Assembly (NCBI GenBank): GCA_947034895.1
Contig: OX344763.1
Span: 53,381,025-53,445,024, forward strand
Direction of reading: 5' to 3'
DNA: 64,000 nt
DNA from: Rhytidiadelphus loreus
Taxonomy: Eukaryota; Streptophyta; Bryopsida; Hypnales; Hylocomiaceae
Shown piece after piece: positions 1 to 13,060 of this stretch. A model generated the notes under the pieces. It did no database searches. It was not told where the DNA came from and was given only the letters and a program-made list of their open reading frames with translations. Each line of letters starts with the position of its first letter. Position 1 is the stretch's first letter. A program made the translations under genes and the position numbers.

Positions 1-177
1 AGGACATGAAAGTTCAACGCAAGGTTCGTGCATCAATTTCTAATTTAACGTCCAAGGTCATTCAATGTTACCACCGAATGAATATTTCTTTGGATATTTG
101 GATATAAGAAGAATTGCCACTTGCACCACATGTTTGCACATTCTTTTTCACTTGAATTTCATGAGTTCTAATTTTCT
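1..177 (+). repeat. Reference monomer (monomer 1) with its internal layout
   Basis: Used here as the coordinate frame. Consensus G+C is about 61 of 177. Positions 1-20 hold a two-state haplotype (AGGACATGAAAGTTCAACG against ATAACATGAAAATACAGCG). Positions 21-45 (AAGGTTCGTGCATCAATTTC and onward) are strongly conserved. Positions 46-80 are the most variable block (TAAAGTTC, TAACGTCC, TAACGTTC, ACATTCTAGG, followed by GATACCACC, GTCACAGCC, GTGACGAGC, GTTACCACC and others). Positions 81-115 (AATATTTCTTTGGATATTTG, then GATTTAAGAAGAA) are conserved and contain an imperfect short direct repeat, TATTTCTTTGGA and TATTTGGA. Positions 116-160 carry two TTGCAC motifs 14 bp apart, then TTCTTTTTCACTTGAATTTC. 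Positions 161-177 vary again (GAGTTCTA, GAGTTCCA, GAGGTCCA, GATTTCTA or GAATTGCA before ATTTTCT). Confidence 0.95.
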
Positions 178-2124
178 AGGACATGAAAGTTCAACGCAAG
201 GTTCGTGCATCAATTTCTAATTTAAAGTTCAAGGTCATTCAATGTTACCACCAAATGAATATTTCTTTGGATATTTGGATTTAAGAAGAATTGCAACGTG
301 CACCTCCTGTTTGCACATTCTTTTTCACTTGAGTTTCATGAGTTCCAATTTTCTAGGACATGAAAGTTCAACGCAGGGTTCGTGCATCAATTTCTAATTT
401 AAAGTTTAAGGTCATTCAATGTCACCACCAAATGAATATTTCTTTGGATATTTGGATTTAAGAAGAATTGCCACTTGCACCACATGATTGCACATTCTCT
501 TTCACTTGAATTTCATGAGTTCCAATTTTCTAGGACATGAAAGTTCAACGCAAGGTTCGTGCATCAATTTCTAATTTAAAGTTCAAGGTCATTCAATGTC
601 ACCACCAAATTAATATTTCATTGGATATTTGGATATAAGAAGAATTGCCACTTGCACCACATGTTTGCACATTCTTTTTCACTTGAATTTCATGAGTTCC
701 AATTTTCTATAACATGAAAGTTCAACGCAATGTTCGTGCATCAATTTCTAATTTAAAGCTCAAGGTCATTCAATGTTACCACCAAATGAATATTTCTTTG
801 GATATTTGGATTTAAGAAGAATTGCAACGTGCACCTCCTGTTTGCACATTCTTTTTCACTTGAGTTTCATGAGTTCTAATTTTCTAGGACATGAAAATAC
901 AGCGCAAGGTTCGTGCATCAATTTCTAATTCAACGTCCAAGGTCATTCAATGTGACCACCAAATGAATATTTCTTTGGATATTTGGATTTAAGAAGAAAT
1001 GCAACGTGCACCTCCTGTTTGCACATTCTTTTTCACTTGAGTTTCATGAGTTCTAATTTTCTATAACATGAAAATACAGCGCAAGGTTCGTGCATCAATT
1101 TCTAATTCAACGTCCAAGGTCATTCAATGTGACCACCAAATGAATATTTCTTTGGATATTTGGATTTAAGAAGAATTGCCACTTGCACCACATGTTTGCA
1201 CATTCTTTTTCACTTGAATTTCATGAGTTCCAATTTTCTAGGACATGAAAGTTCAACGCAAGGTTCGTGCATCAATTTCTAATTTAACGTCCAAGGTCAT
1301 TCAATGATACCACCGAATGAATATTTCTTTGGATATTTGGATTTAAGAAGAATTGCCACTTGCACCACATGTTTGCACATTCTTTTTCACTTGAATTTCA
1401 TGAGTTCCAATTTTCTAGGACATGAAAGTTCAACGCAAGGTTCGTGCATCAATTTCTAATTTAACGTCCAAGGTCATTCAATGATACCACCGAATGAATA
1501 TTTCTTTGGATATTTGGATTTAAGAAGAATTGCCACTTGCACCACATATTTGCACATTCTTTTTCACTTGAATTTCATGAGTTCCAATTTCCTATAACAT
1601 GAAAGTTCAACGCAAGGTTCGTGCATCAATTTCTAATTTAAAGTTCAAGGTCATTCAATGTTACCACCAAATGAATATTTCTTTGGATATTTGGATTTAA
1701 GAAGAATTGCAACGTGCACCTCCTGTTTGCACATTCTTTTTCACTTGAGTTTCATGAGTTCTAATTTTCTATAACATGAAAATACAGCGCAAGGTTCGTG
1801 CATCAATTTCTAATTCAACGTCCAAGGTCATTCAATGTGACCACCAAATGAATATTTCTTTGGATATTTGGATTTAAGAAGAATTGCTACATGCACCACA
1901 TGTTTGCACATTATTTTTCACTTGAATTTCATGAGTTCCAATTTTCTAGGACATGAAAGTTCAACGCAGGGTTCGTGCATCAATTTCTAATTTAAAGTTT
2001 AAGGTCATTCAATGTCACCACCAAATGAATATTTCTTTGGATATTTGGATTTAAGAAGAATTGCCACTTGCACCACATGTTTGCACATTCTTTTTCACTT
2101 GAATTTCATGAGTTCCAATTTTCT

Positions 2125-2655
2125 AGGACATGAAAGTTCAACGCAAGGTTCGTGCATCAATTTCTAATTTAACGTCCAAGGTCATTCAATGATACCACCG
2201 AATGAATATTTCTTTGGATATTTGGATTTAAGAAGAATTGCCACTTGCACCACATGTTTGCACATTCTTTTTCACTTGAATTTCATGAGTTCTAATTTTC
2301 TAGGACATGAAAGTTCAACGCAAGGTTCGTGCATCAATTTCTAATTTAAAGTTCAAGGTCATTCAATGTTACCACCAAATGAATATTTCTTTGGATATTT
2401 GGATTTAAGAAGAAATGCAACGTGCACCTCCTGTTTGCACATACTTTTTCACTTGAGTTTCATGAGTTCTAATTTTCTATAACATGAAAATACAGCGCAA
2501 GGTTCGTGCATCAATTTCTAATTCAACGTCCAAGGTCATTCAATGTGACCACCAAATGAATATTTCTTTGGATATTTGGATTTAAGAAGAATTGCCACTT
2601 GCACCACATGTTTGCACATTCTTTTTCACTTGAATTTCATGAGGTCCAATTTTCT
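2125..2655 (+). repeat. Example of the recurrent three-monomer cassette (A-B-C)
   Basis: Monomer A (2,125-2,301) has AACGTCC, GATACCACCG and GCCACTTG. Monomer B (2,302-2,478) has TAAAGTTC, GTTACCACC and the diagnostic GCAACGTGCACCTCCTG with GAGTTTC. Monomer C (2,479-2,655) has the ATAACATGAAAATACAGCG start, CAACGTCC and GTGACCACC. The B marker occurs at 293, 824, 1,001, 1,709, 2,417, 4,718, 5,603, 7,550, 8,435, 9,320, 11,621, 12,683, 13,745, 15,515, 25,249 and 26,842, and in most of these the C-type monomer follows. It is therefore a short higher-order unit reused inside longer duplications. Confidence 0.85.
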
Positions 2656-3084
2656 AGGACATGAAAGTTCAACGCAAGGTTCGTGCATCAATTTCTAATT
2701 TAAAGTTCAAGGTCATTCAATGTCACAGCCAAATGAATATTTCTTTGGATATTTGGATTTAAGAAGAATTGCCACTTGCACCACATGTTTGCACATTCTT
2801 TTTCACTTGAATTTCATGAGGTCCAATTTTCTAGGACATGAAAGTTCAACGCAAGGTTCGTGCATCAATTTCTAATTTAAAGTTCAAGGTCATTCAATGT
2901 CACAGCCAAATGAATATTTCTTTGGATATTTGGATTTAAGAAGAATTGCCACTTGCACCACATGATTGCACATTCTTTTTCACTTGAATTTCATGAATTT
3001 CAATTTTCTAGGACATGAAAGTTCAACGCAAGGTTCGTGCGTCAATTTGTAATTTAAAGTTCAAGTTCATTCAATGTGACGAGC

Positions 3085-5916
3085 AAATGAATATTTCTTT
3101 GGATATTTGGATTTAAGAAGAATTGCCACTTGCACCACATGTTTGCACATTCTTTTTCACTTGAATTTCATGAGGTCCAATTCTCCATAACATGAAAGTA
3201 CAACGCAAGGTTCGTGCATTAATTTCTAATCTAACGTTGAAGGTCATTCAATGTCACCACCAAATTAATATTTCTTTGGATATTTGGATTTAAGAAGAAT
3301 TGCCACTTGCACCACATGTTTGCACATTCTTTTTCACTTGAATTTCATGAGGTCCAATTCTCCATAACATGAAAGTACAGCGCAAGGTTCGTGCATTAAT
3401 TTCTAATCTAACGTTGAAGGTCATTCAATGTCACCACCAAATTAATATTTCTTTGGATATTTGGATTTAAGAAGAATTGCCACTTGCACCACATGTTTGC
3501 ACATTCTTTTTCACTTGAATTTCATGAGGTCCAATTTTCTAGGACATGAAAGTTCAACGCAAGGTTCGTGCATCAATTTCTAATTTAAAGTTCAAGGTCA
3601 TTCAATGTCACAGCCAAATGAATATTTCTTTGGATATTTGGATTTAAGAAGAATTGCCACTTGCACCACATGTTTGCACATTCTTTTTCACTTGAATTTC
3701 ATGAGGTCCAATTTTCTAGGACATGAAAGTTCAACGCAAGGTTCGTGCATCAATTTCTAATTTAAAGTTCAAGGTCATTCAATGTCACCACCAAATGAAT
3801 ATTTCTTTGGATATTTGGATTTAAGAAGAATTGCCACTTGCACCACATGTTTGCACATTCTTTTTCACTTGAATTTCATGAGTTCCAATTCTCCATAACA
3901 TGAAAGTACAGCGCAAGGTTCGTGCATTAATTTCTAATCTAACGTTGAAGGTCATTCAATGTCACCACCAAATGAATATTTCTTTGGATATTTGGATTTA
4001 AGAAGAATTGCCACTTGCACCACATGTTTGCACATTCTTTTTCACTTGAATTTCATGAGTTCCAATTTTCTAGGACATGAAAGTTCAACGCAAGGTTCGT
4101 GCATCAATTTCTAATTTAAAGTTCAAGGTCATTCAATGTCACCACCAAATGAATATTTCTTTGGATATTTGGATTTAAGAAGAATTGCCACTTGCACCAC
4201 ATGTTTGCACATTCTTTTTCACTTGAATTTCATGAGGTCCAATTTTCTAGGACATGAAAGTTCAACGCAAGGTTCGTGCATCAATTTCTAATTTAAAGTT
4301 CAAGGTCATTCAATGTCACAGCCAAATGAATATTTCTTTGGATATTTGGATTTAAGAAGAATTGCCACTTGCACCACATGTTTGCACATTCTTTTTCACT
4401 TGAATTTCATGAGGTCCAATTTTCTAGGACATGAAAGTTCAACGCAAGGTTCGTGCATCAATTTCTAATTTAAAGTTCAAGTTCATTCAATGTGACGAGC
4501 AAATGAATATTTCTTTGGATATTTGGATTTAAGAAGAATTGCCACTTGCACCACATGTTTGCACATTCTTTTTCACTTGAATTTCATGAGTTCTAATTTT
4601 CTAGGACATGAAAGTTCAACGCAAGGTTCGTGCATCAATTTCTAATTTAAAGTTCAAGGTCATTCAATGTTACCACCAAATGAATATTTCTTTGGATATT
4701 TGGATTTAAGAAGAATTGCAACGTGCACCTCCTGTTTGCACATTCTTTTTCACTTGAGTTTCATGAGTTCTAATTTTCTATAACATGAAAATACAGCGCA
4801 AGGTTCGTGCATCAATTTCTAATTCAACGTCCAAGGTCATTCAATGTGACCACCAAATGAATATTTCTTTGGATATTTGGATTTAAGAAGAATTGCTACT
4901 TGCACCACATGATTGCACATTCTTTTTCACTTGAATTTCATGCGTTCTAATTTTCTACGACATGAAAGTTCAACTCAAGGTTCGTGCATCAATTTCTAAT
5001 TTAACGTTCAAGGTCATTCAATGTCACAGCCAAATGAATATTTCTTTGGATATTTGGATTTAAGAAGAATTGCTACTTGCACCACATGAGTGCACATTCT
5101 TTTTCACTTGAATTTCATGAATTTCAATTTTCTAGGACATGAAAGTTCAACGCAAGGTTCGAGCGTCAATTTCTAATTTAAAGTTCAAGTTCATTCAATG
5201 TGACGAGCAAATGAATATTTCTTTGGATATTTGGATTTAAGAAGAATTGCCACTTGCACCACATGTTTGCACATTCTTTTTCACTTGAATTTCATGAGTT
5301 CCAATTTTCTAGGACATGAAAGTTCAACGCAAGGTTCGTGCATCAATTTCTAATTTAACGTCCAAGGTCATTCAATGATACCACCGAATGAATATTTCTT
5401 TGGATATTTGGATTTAAGAAGAATTGCCACTTGCACCACATGTTTGCACATTCTTTTTCACTTGAATTTCATGAGTTCTAATTTTCTAGGACATGTAAGT
5501 TCAACGCAAGGTTCGTGCATCAATTTCTAATTTAAAGTTCAAGGTCATTCAATGTTACCACCGAATGAATATTTCTTTGGATATTTGGATTTAAGAAGAA
5601 ATGCAACGTGCACCTCCTGTTTGCACATTCTTTTTCACTTGAGTTTCATGAGTTCTAATTTTCTATAACATGAAAATACAGCGCAAGGTTCGTGCATCAA
5701 TTTCTAATTCAACGTCCAAGGTCATTCAATGTGACCACCAAATGAATATTTCTTTGGATATTTGGATTTAAGAAGAATTGCCACTTGCACCACATGTTTG
5801 CACATTCTTTTTCACTTGAATTTCATGAGGTCCAATTTTCTAGGACATGAAAGTTCAACGCAAGGTTCGTGCATCAATTTCTAATTTAAAGTTCAAGGTC
5901 ATTCAATGTTACCACC
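3085..5916 (+). repeat. 16-mer higher-order repeat, left copy (2,832 bp)
   Basis: Sixteen monomers duplicated in direct tandem with 5,917-8,740. Matching rare markers all lie 2,832 bp (16 x 177) apart: TTCTCCATAA at 3,181 and 6,013, TGCGTTCT at 4,941 and 7,773, ACATGTAAGT at 5,491 and 8,323, and the GCAACGTGCACC markers at 4,718/7,550 and 5,603/8,435. One difference seen is G at 5,563 against A at 8,395. The boundaries are approximate, set where neighbours stop matching: the upstream monomer has GTGACGAGC at about 3,077 while the equivalent at about 5,909 has GTTACCACC. Confidence 0.93.
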
Positions 5917-8740
5917 AAATGAATATTTCTTTGGATATTTGGATTTAAGAAGAATTGCCACTTGCACCACATGTTTGCACATTCTTTTTCACTTGAATTT
6001 CATGAGGTCCAATTCTCCATAACATGAAAGTACAACGCAAGGTTCGTGCATTAATTTCTAATCTAACGTTGAAGGTCATTCAATGTCACCACCAAATTAA
6101 TATTTCTTTGGATATTTGGATTTAAGAAGAATTGCCACTTGCACCACATGTTTGCACATTCTTTTTCACTTGAATTTCATGAGGTCCAATTCTCCATAAC
6201 ATGAAAGTACAGCGCAAGGTTCGTGCATTAATTTCTAATCTAACGTTGAAGGTCATTCAATGTCACCACCAAATTAATATTTCTTTGGATATTTGGATTT
6301 AAGAAGAATTGCCACTTGCACCACATGTTTGCACATTCTTTTTCACTTGAATTTCATGAGGTCCAATTTTCTAGGACATGAAAGTTCAACGCAAGGTTCG
6401 TGCATCAATTTCTAATTTAAAGTTCAAGGTCATTCAATGTCACAGCCAAATGAATATTTCTTTGGATATTTGGATTTAAGAAGAATTGCCACTTGCACCA
6501 CATGTTTGCACATTCTTTTTCACTTGAATTTCATGAGGTCCAATTTTCTAGGACATGAAAGTTCAACGCAAGGTTCGTGCATCAATTTCTAATTTAAAGT
6601 TCAAGGTCATTCAATGTCACCACCAAATGAATATTTCTTTGGATATTTGGATTTAAGAAGAATTGCCACTTGCACCACATGTTTGCACATTCTTTTTCAC
6701 TTGAATTTCATGAGTTCCAATTCTCCATAACATGAAAGTACAGCGCAAGGTTCGTGCATTAATTTCTAATCTAACGTTGAAGGTCATTCAATGTCACCAC
6801 CAAATGAATATTTCTTTGGATATTTGGATTTAAGAAGAATTGCCACTTGCACCACATGTTTGCACATTCTTTTTCACTTGAATTTCATGAGTTCCAATTT
6901 TCTAGGACATGAAAGTTCAACGCAAGGTTCGTGCATCAATTTCTAATTTAAAGTTCAAGGTCATTCAATGTCACCACCAAATGAATATTTCTTTGGATAT
7001 TTGGATTTAAGAAGAATTGCCACTTGCACCACATGTTTGCACATTCTTTTTCACTTGAATTTCATGAGGTCCAATTTTCTAGGACATGAAAGTTCAACGC
7101 AAGGTTCGTGCATCAATTTCTAATTTAAAGTTCAAGGTCATTCAATGTCACAGCCAAATGAATATTTCTTTGGATATTTGGATTTAAGAAGAATTGCCAC
7201 TTGCACCACATGTTTGCACATTCTTTTTCACTTGAATTTCATGAGGTCCAATTTTCTAGGACATGAAAGTTCAACGCAAGGTTCGTGCATCAATTTCTAA
7301 TTTAAAGTTCAAGTTCATTCAATGTGACGAGCAAATGAATATTTCTTTGGATATTTGGATTTAAGAAGAATTGCCACTTGCACCACATGTTTGCACATTC
7401 TTTTTCACTTGAATTTCATGAGTTCTAATTTTCTAGGACATGAAAGTTCAACGCAAGGTTCGTGCATCAATTTCTAATTTAAAGTTCAAGGTCATTCAAT
7501 GTTACCACCAAATGAATATTTCTTTGGATATTTGGATTTAAGAAGAATTGCAACGTGCACCTCCTGTTTGCACATTCTTTTTCACTTGAGTTTCATGAGT
7601 TCTAATTTTCTATAACATGAAAATACAGCGCAAGGTTCGTGCATCAATTTCTAATTCAACGTCCAAGGTCATTCAATGTGACCACCAAATGAATATTTCT
7701 TTGGATATTTGGATTTAAGAAGAATTGCTACTTGCACCACATGATTGCACATTCTTTTTCACTTGAATTTCATGCGTTCTAATTTTCTACGACATGAAAG
7801 TTCAACTCAAGGTTCGTGCATCAATTTCTAATTTAACGTTCAAGGTCATTCAATGTCACAGCCAAATGAATATTTCTTTGGATATTTGGATTTAAGAAGA
7901 ATTGCTACTTGCACCACATGAGTGCACATTCTTTTTCACTTGAATTTCATGAATTTCAATTTTCTAGGACATGAAAGTTCAACGCAAGGTTCGAGCGTCA
8001 ATTTCTAATTTAAAGTTCAAGTTCATTCAATGTGACGAGCAAATGAATATTTCTTTGGATATTTGGATTTAAGAAGAATTGCCACTTGCACCACATGTTT
8101 GCACATTCTTTTTCACTTGAATTTCATGAGTTCCAATTTTCTAGGACATGAAAGTTCAACGCAAGGTTCGTGCATCAATTTCTAATTTAACGTCCAAGGT
8201 CATTCAATGATACCACCGAATGAATATTTCTTTGGATATTTGGATTTAAGAAGAATTGCCACTTGCACCACATGTTTGCACATTCTTTTTCACTTGAATT
8301 TCATGAGTTCTAATTTTCTAGGACATGTAAGTTCAACGCAAGGTTCGTGCATCAATTTCTAATTTAAAGTTCAAGGTCATTCAATGTTACCACCAAATGA
8401 ATATTTCTTTGGATATTTGGATTTAAGAAGAAATGCAACGTGCACCTCCTGTTTGCACATTCTTTTTCACTTGAGTTTCATGAGTTCTAATTTTCTATAA
8501 CATGAAAATACAGCGCAAGGTTCGTGCATCAATTTCTAATTCAACGTCCAAGGTCATTCAATGTGACCACCAAATGAATATTTCTTTGGATATTTGGATT
8601 TAAGAAGAATTGCCACTTGCACCACATGTTTGCACATTCTTTTTCACTTGAATTTCATGAGGTCCAATTTTCTAGGACATGAAAGTTCAACGCAAGGTTC
8701 GTGCATCAATTTCTAATTTAAAGTTCAAGGTCATTCAATG
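5917..8740 (+). repeat. 16-mer higher-order repeat, right copy
   Basis: Second copy of the 2,832-bp block. It follows the left copy directly and keeps the same order of unusual monomers, including the pair with TTCTCCATAACATG, the TGCGTTCT monomer followed by CGACATG, and the ACATGTAAGT monomer. The match fades at about 8,740, where this copy has GTCACAGCC and the left copy has GTTACCACC at about 5,908. Near-identity over 16 monomers, against visible divergence between adjacent monomers, marks a recent duplication. Confidence 0.93.
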
Positions 8741-11700
8741 TCACAGCCAAATGAATATTTCTTTGGATATTTGGATTTAAGAAGAATTGCCACTTGCACC
8801 ACATGTTTGCACATTCTTTTTCACTTGAATTTCATGAGGTCCAATTTTCTAGGACATGAAAGTTCAACGCAAGGTTCGTGCATCAATTTCTAATTTAAAG
8901 TTCAAGGTCATTCAATGTCACAGCCAAATGAATATTTCTTTGGATATTTGGATTTAAGAAGAATTGCCACTTGCACCACATGTTTGCACATTCTTTTTCA
9001 CTTGAATTTCATGAGGTCCAATTTTCTAGGACATGAAAGTTCAACGCAAGGTTCGTGCATCAATTTCTAATTTAACGTCCAAGGTCATTCAATGATACCA
9101 CCGAATGAATATTTCTTTGGATATTTGGATTTAAGAAGAATTGCCACTTGCACCACATGTTTGCACATTCTTTTTCACTTGAATTTCATGAGTTCTAATT
9201 TTCTAGGACATGAAAGTTCAACGCAATGTTCGTGCATCAATTTCTAATTTAAAGTTCAAGGTCATTCAATGTTACCACCAAATGAATATTTCTTTGGATA
9301 TTTGGATTTAAGAAGAAATGCAACGTGCACCTCCTGTTTGCACATTCTTTTTCACTTGAGTTTCATGAGTTCTAAATTTCTATAACATGAAAATACAGCG
9401 CAAGGTTCGTGCATCAATTTCTAATTCAACGTCCAAGGTCATTCAATGTGACCACCAAATGAATATTTCTTTGGATATTTGGATTTAAGAAGAATTGCCA
9501 CTTGCACCACATGTTTGCACATTCTTTTTCACTTGAATTTCATGAGGTCCAATTTTCTAGGACATGAAAGTTCAACGCAAGGTTCGTGCATCAATTTCTA
9601 ATTTAAAGTTCAAGGTCATTCAATGTCACAGCCAAATGAATATTTCTTTGGATATTTGGATTTAAGAAGAATTGCCACTTGCACCACATGTTTGCACATT
9701 CTTTTTCACTTGAATTTCATGAGGTCCAATTTTCTAGGACATGAAAGTTCAACGCAAGGTTCGTGCATCAATTTCTAATTTAAAGTTCAAGGTCATTCAA
9801 TGTGACGAGCAAATGAATATTTCTTTGGATATTTGGATTTAAGAAGAATTGCCACTTGCACCACATATTTGCACATTCTTTTTCACTTGAATTTCATGAG
9901 GTCCAATTTTCTAGGACATGAAAGTTCAACGCAAGGTTCGTGCATCAATTTCTAATTTAAAGTTCAAGGTCATTCAATGTCACAGCCAAATGAATATTTC
10001 TTTGGATATTTGGATTTAAGAAGAATTGCCACTTGCACCACATGTTTGCACATTCTTTTTCACTTGAATTTCATGAGTTCCAATTTTCTAGGACATGAAA
10101 GTTCAACGCAAGGTTCGTGCATCAATTTCTAATTTAAAGTTCAAGGTCATTCAATGTCACAGCCAAATGAATATTTCTTTGGATATTTGGATTTAAGAAG
10201 AATTGCCACTTGCACCACATGTTTGCACATTCTTTTTCACTTGAATTTCATGAGGTCCAATTTTCTAGGACATGAAAGTTCCACGCAAGGTTCGTGCATC
10301 AATTTCTAATTTAAAGTTCAAGGTCATTCAATGTCACAGCCAAATGAATATTTCTTTGGATATTTGGATTTAAGAAGAATTGCCACTTGCACCACATGTT
10401 TGCACATTCTTTTTCACTTGAATTTCATGAGTTCCAATTTTCTAGGACATGAAAGTTCAACGCAAGGTTCGTGCATCAATTTCTAATTTAACGTCCAAGG
10501 TCATTCAATGATACCACCGAATGAATATTTCTTTGGATATTTGGATTTAAGAAGAATTGCCACTTGCACCACATATTTGCACATTCTTTTTCACTTGAAT
10601 TTCATGAGTTCTAATTTTCTATAACATGAAAGTTCAACGCAAGGTTCGTGCATCAATTTCTAATTTAAAGTTCAAGGTCATTCAATGTTACCGCCAAATG
10701 AATATTTCTTTGGATATTTGGATTTAAGAAGAATTGCCACTTGCACCACATGTTTGCACATTCTTTTTCACTTGAATTTCATGAGTTCCAATTTTCTAGG
10801 ACATGAAAGTTCAACGCAAGGTTCGTGCATCAATTTCTAATTTAACGTCCAAGGTCATTCAATGATACCACCGAATGAATATTTCTTTGGATATTTGGAT
10901 TTAAGAAGAATTGCCACTTGCACCACATGTTTGCACATTCTTTTTCACTTGAATTTCATGAGTTCTAATTTTCTAGGACATGAAAGTTCAACGCAAGGTT
11001 CGTGCATCAATTTCTAATTTAACGTCCAAGGTCATTCAATGATACCACCGAATGAATATTTCTTTGGATATTTGGATTTAAGAAGAATTGCCACTTGCAC
11101 CACATATTTGCACATTCTTTTTCACTTGAATTTCATGAGTTCTAATTTTCTATAACATGAAAGTTCAACGCAAGGTTCGTGCATCAATTTCTAATTTAAA
11201 GTTCAAGGTCATTCAATGTTACCACCAAATGAATATTTCTTTGGATATTTGGATTTAAGAAGAATTGCCACTTGCACCACATGTTTGCACATTCTTTTTC
11301 ACTTGAATTTCATGAGGTCCAATTTTCTAGGACATGAAAGTTCAACGCAAGGTTCGTGCATCAATTTCTAATTTAACGTCCAAGGTCATTCAATGATACC
11401 ACCGAATGAATATTTCTTTGGATATTTGGATTTAAGAAGAATTGCCACTTGCACCACATGTTTGCACATTCTTTTTCACTTGAATTTCATGAGTTCTAAT
11501 TTTCTAGGACATGAAAGTTCAACGCAAGGTTCGTGCATCAATTTCTAATTTAAAGTTCCAGGTCATTCAATGTTACCACCAAATGAATATTTCTTTGGAT
11601 ATTTGGATTTAAGAAGAAATGCAACGTGCACCTCCTGTTTGCACATTCTTTTTCACTTGAGTTTCATGAGTTCTAATTTTCTATAACATGAAAATACAGC

Positions 11701-13060
11701 GCAAGGTTCGTGCATCAATTTCTAATTCAACGTCCAAGGTCATTCAATGTGACCACCAAATGAATATTTCTTTGGATATTTGGATTTAAGAAGAATTGCC
11801 ACTTGCACCACATGTTTGCACATTCTTTTTCACTTGAATTTCATGAGGTCCAATTTTCTAGGACATGAAAGTTCAACGCAAGGTTCGTGCATCAATTTCT
11901 AATTTAAAGTTCAAGGTCATTCAATGTCACAGCCAAATGAATATTTCTTTGGATATTTGGATTTAAGAAGAATTGCCACTTGCACCACATGTTTGCACAT
12001 TCTTTTTCACTTGAATTTCATGAGGTCCAATTTTCTAGGACATGAAAGTTCAACGCAAGGTTCGTGCGTCAATTTCTAATTTAAAGTTCAAGTTCATTCA
12101 ATGTGACGAGCAAATGAATATTTCTTTGGATATTTGGATTTAAGAAGAATTGCCACTTGCACCATATGTTTGCACATTCTTTTTCACTTGAATTTCATGA
12201 GGTCCAATTTTCTAGGACATGAAAGTTCAACGCAAGGTTCGTGCATCAATTTCTAATTTAAAGTTCAAGGTCATTCAATGTCACAGCCAAATGAATATTT
12301 CTTTGGATATTTGGATTTAAGAAGAATTGCCACTTGCACCACATGTTTGCACATTCTTTTTCACTTGAATTTCATGAGGTCCAATTTTCTAGGACATGAA
12401 AGTTCAACGCAAGGTTCGTGCATCAATTTCTAATTTAACGTCCAAGGTCATTCAATGATACCACCGAATGAATATTTCTTTGGATATTTGGATTTAAGAA
12501 GAATTGCCACTTGCACCACATGTTTGCACATTCTTTTTCACTTGAATTTCATGAGTTCTAATTTTCTAGGACATGAAATTTCAACGCAAGGTTCGTGCAT
12601 CAATTTCTAATTTAAAGTTCAAGGTCATTCAATGTTACCACCAAATGAATATTTCTTTGGATATTTGGATTTAAGAAGAAATGCAACGTGCACCTCCTGT
12701 TTGCACATTCTTTTTCACTTGAATTTCATGAGGTCCAATTTTCTAGGACATGAAAGTTCAACGCAAGGTTCGTGCATCAATTTCTAATTTAAAGTTCAAG
12801 GTCATTCAATGTCACAGCCAAATGAATATTTCTTTGGATATTTGGATTTAAGAAGAATTGCCACTTGCACCACATGTTTGCACATTCTTTTTCACTTGAA
12901 TTTCATGAGTTCCAATTTTCTAGGACATGAAAGTTCAACGCAAGGTTCGTGCATCAATTTCTAATTTAACGTCCAAGGTCATTCAATGATACCACCGAAT
13001 GAATATTTCTTTGGATATTTGGATTTAAGAAGAATTGCCACTTGCACCACATGTTTGCAC
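8741..13060 (+). repeat. Satellite stretch with cassette reuse, no long higher-order copy seen
   Basis: About 24 monomers, mostly the GCCACTTG and GTCACAGCC or GATACCACCG types. The cassette B marker lies at 9,320, 885 bp (five monomers) after 8,435, continuing the 885-bp step seen at 4,718/5,603 and 7,550/8,435. A short 531-bp (three-monomer) offset similarity links about 10,440-10,620 with 10,970-11,150, both with CACATATTTGC and a following ATAACATGAAAGTTC monomer. No gene or other element is present. Confidence 0.8.

Larger units (their letters stand above)
1..3084 (+). repeat. Left-end monomers with three- and four-monomer periodicity
   Basis: The first 17 monomers. The marker GCAACGTGCACCTCCTG begins at 293, 824, 1,001, 1,709 and 2,417; the last three are spaced 708 bp, i.e. 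four monomers. Between markers lie ordinary GCCACTTGCACCACATG monomers. Monomer 1 has a private change (GGATATAAG at about 100 in place of GGATTTAAG), shared with a monomer near 633. No non-satellite sequence is present. Confidence 0.85.

Noticed and set aside
21..45. CENP-B box
   Set aside because: GTTCGTGCATCAATTTC shares the TTCG start but lacks the essential A and CGGG positions of the consensus in all monomers I checked.
831..836. GTGCAC palindrome as an operator or regulatory site
   Set aside because: It is simply part of the GCAACGTGCACC monomer variant, repeated sixteen times in non-coding satellite with no promoter or gene nearby.
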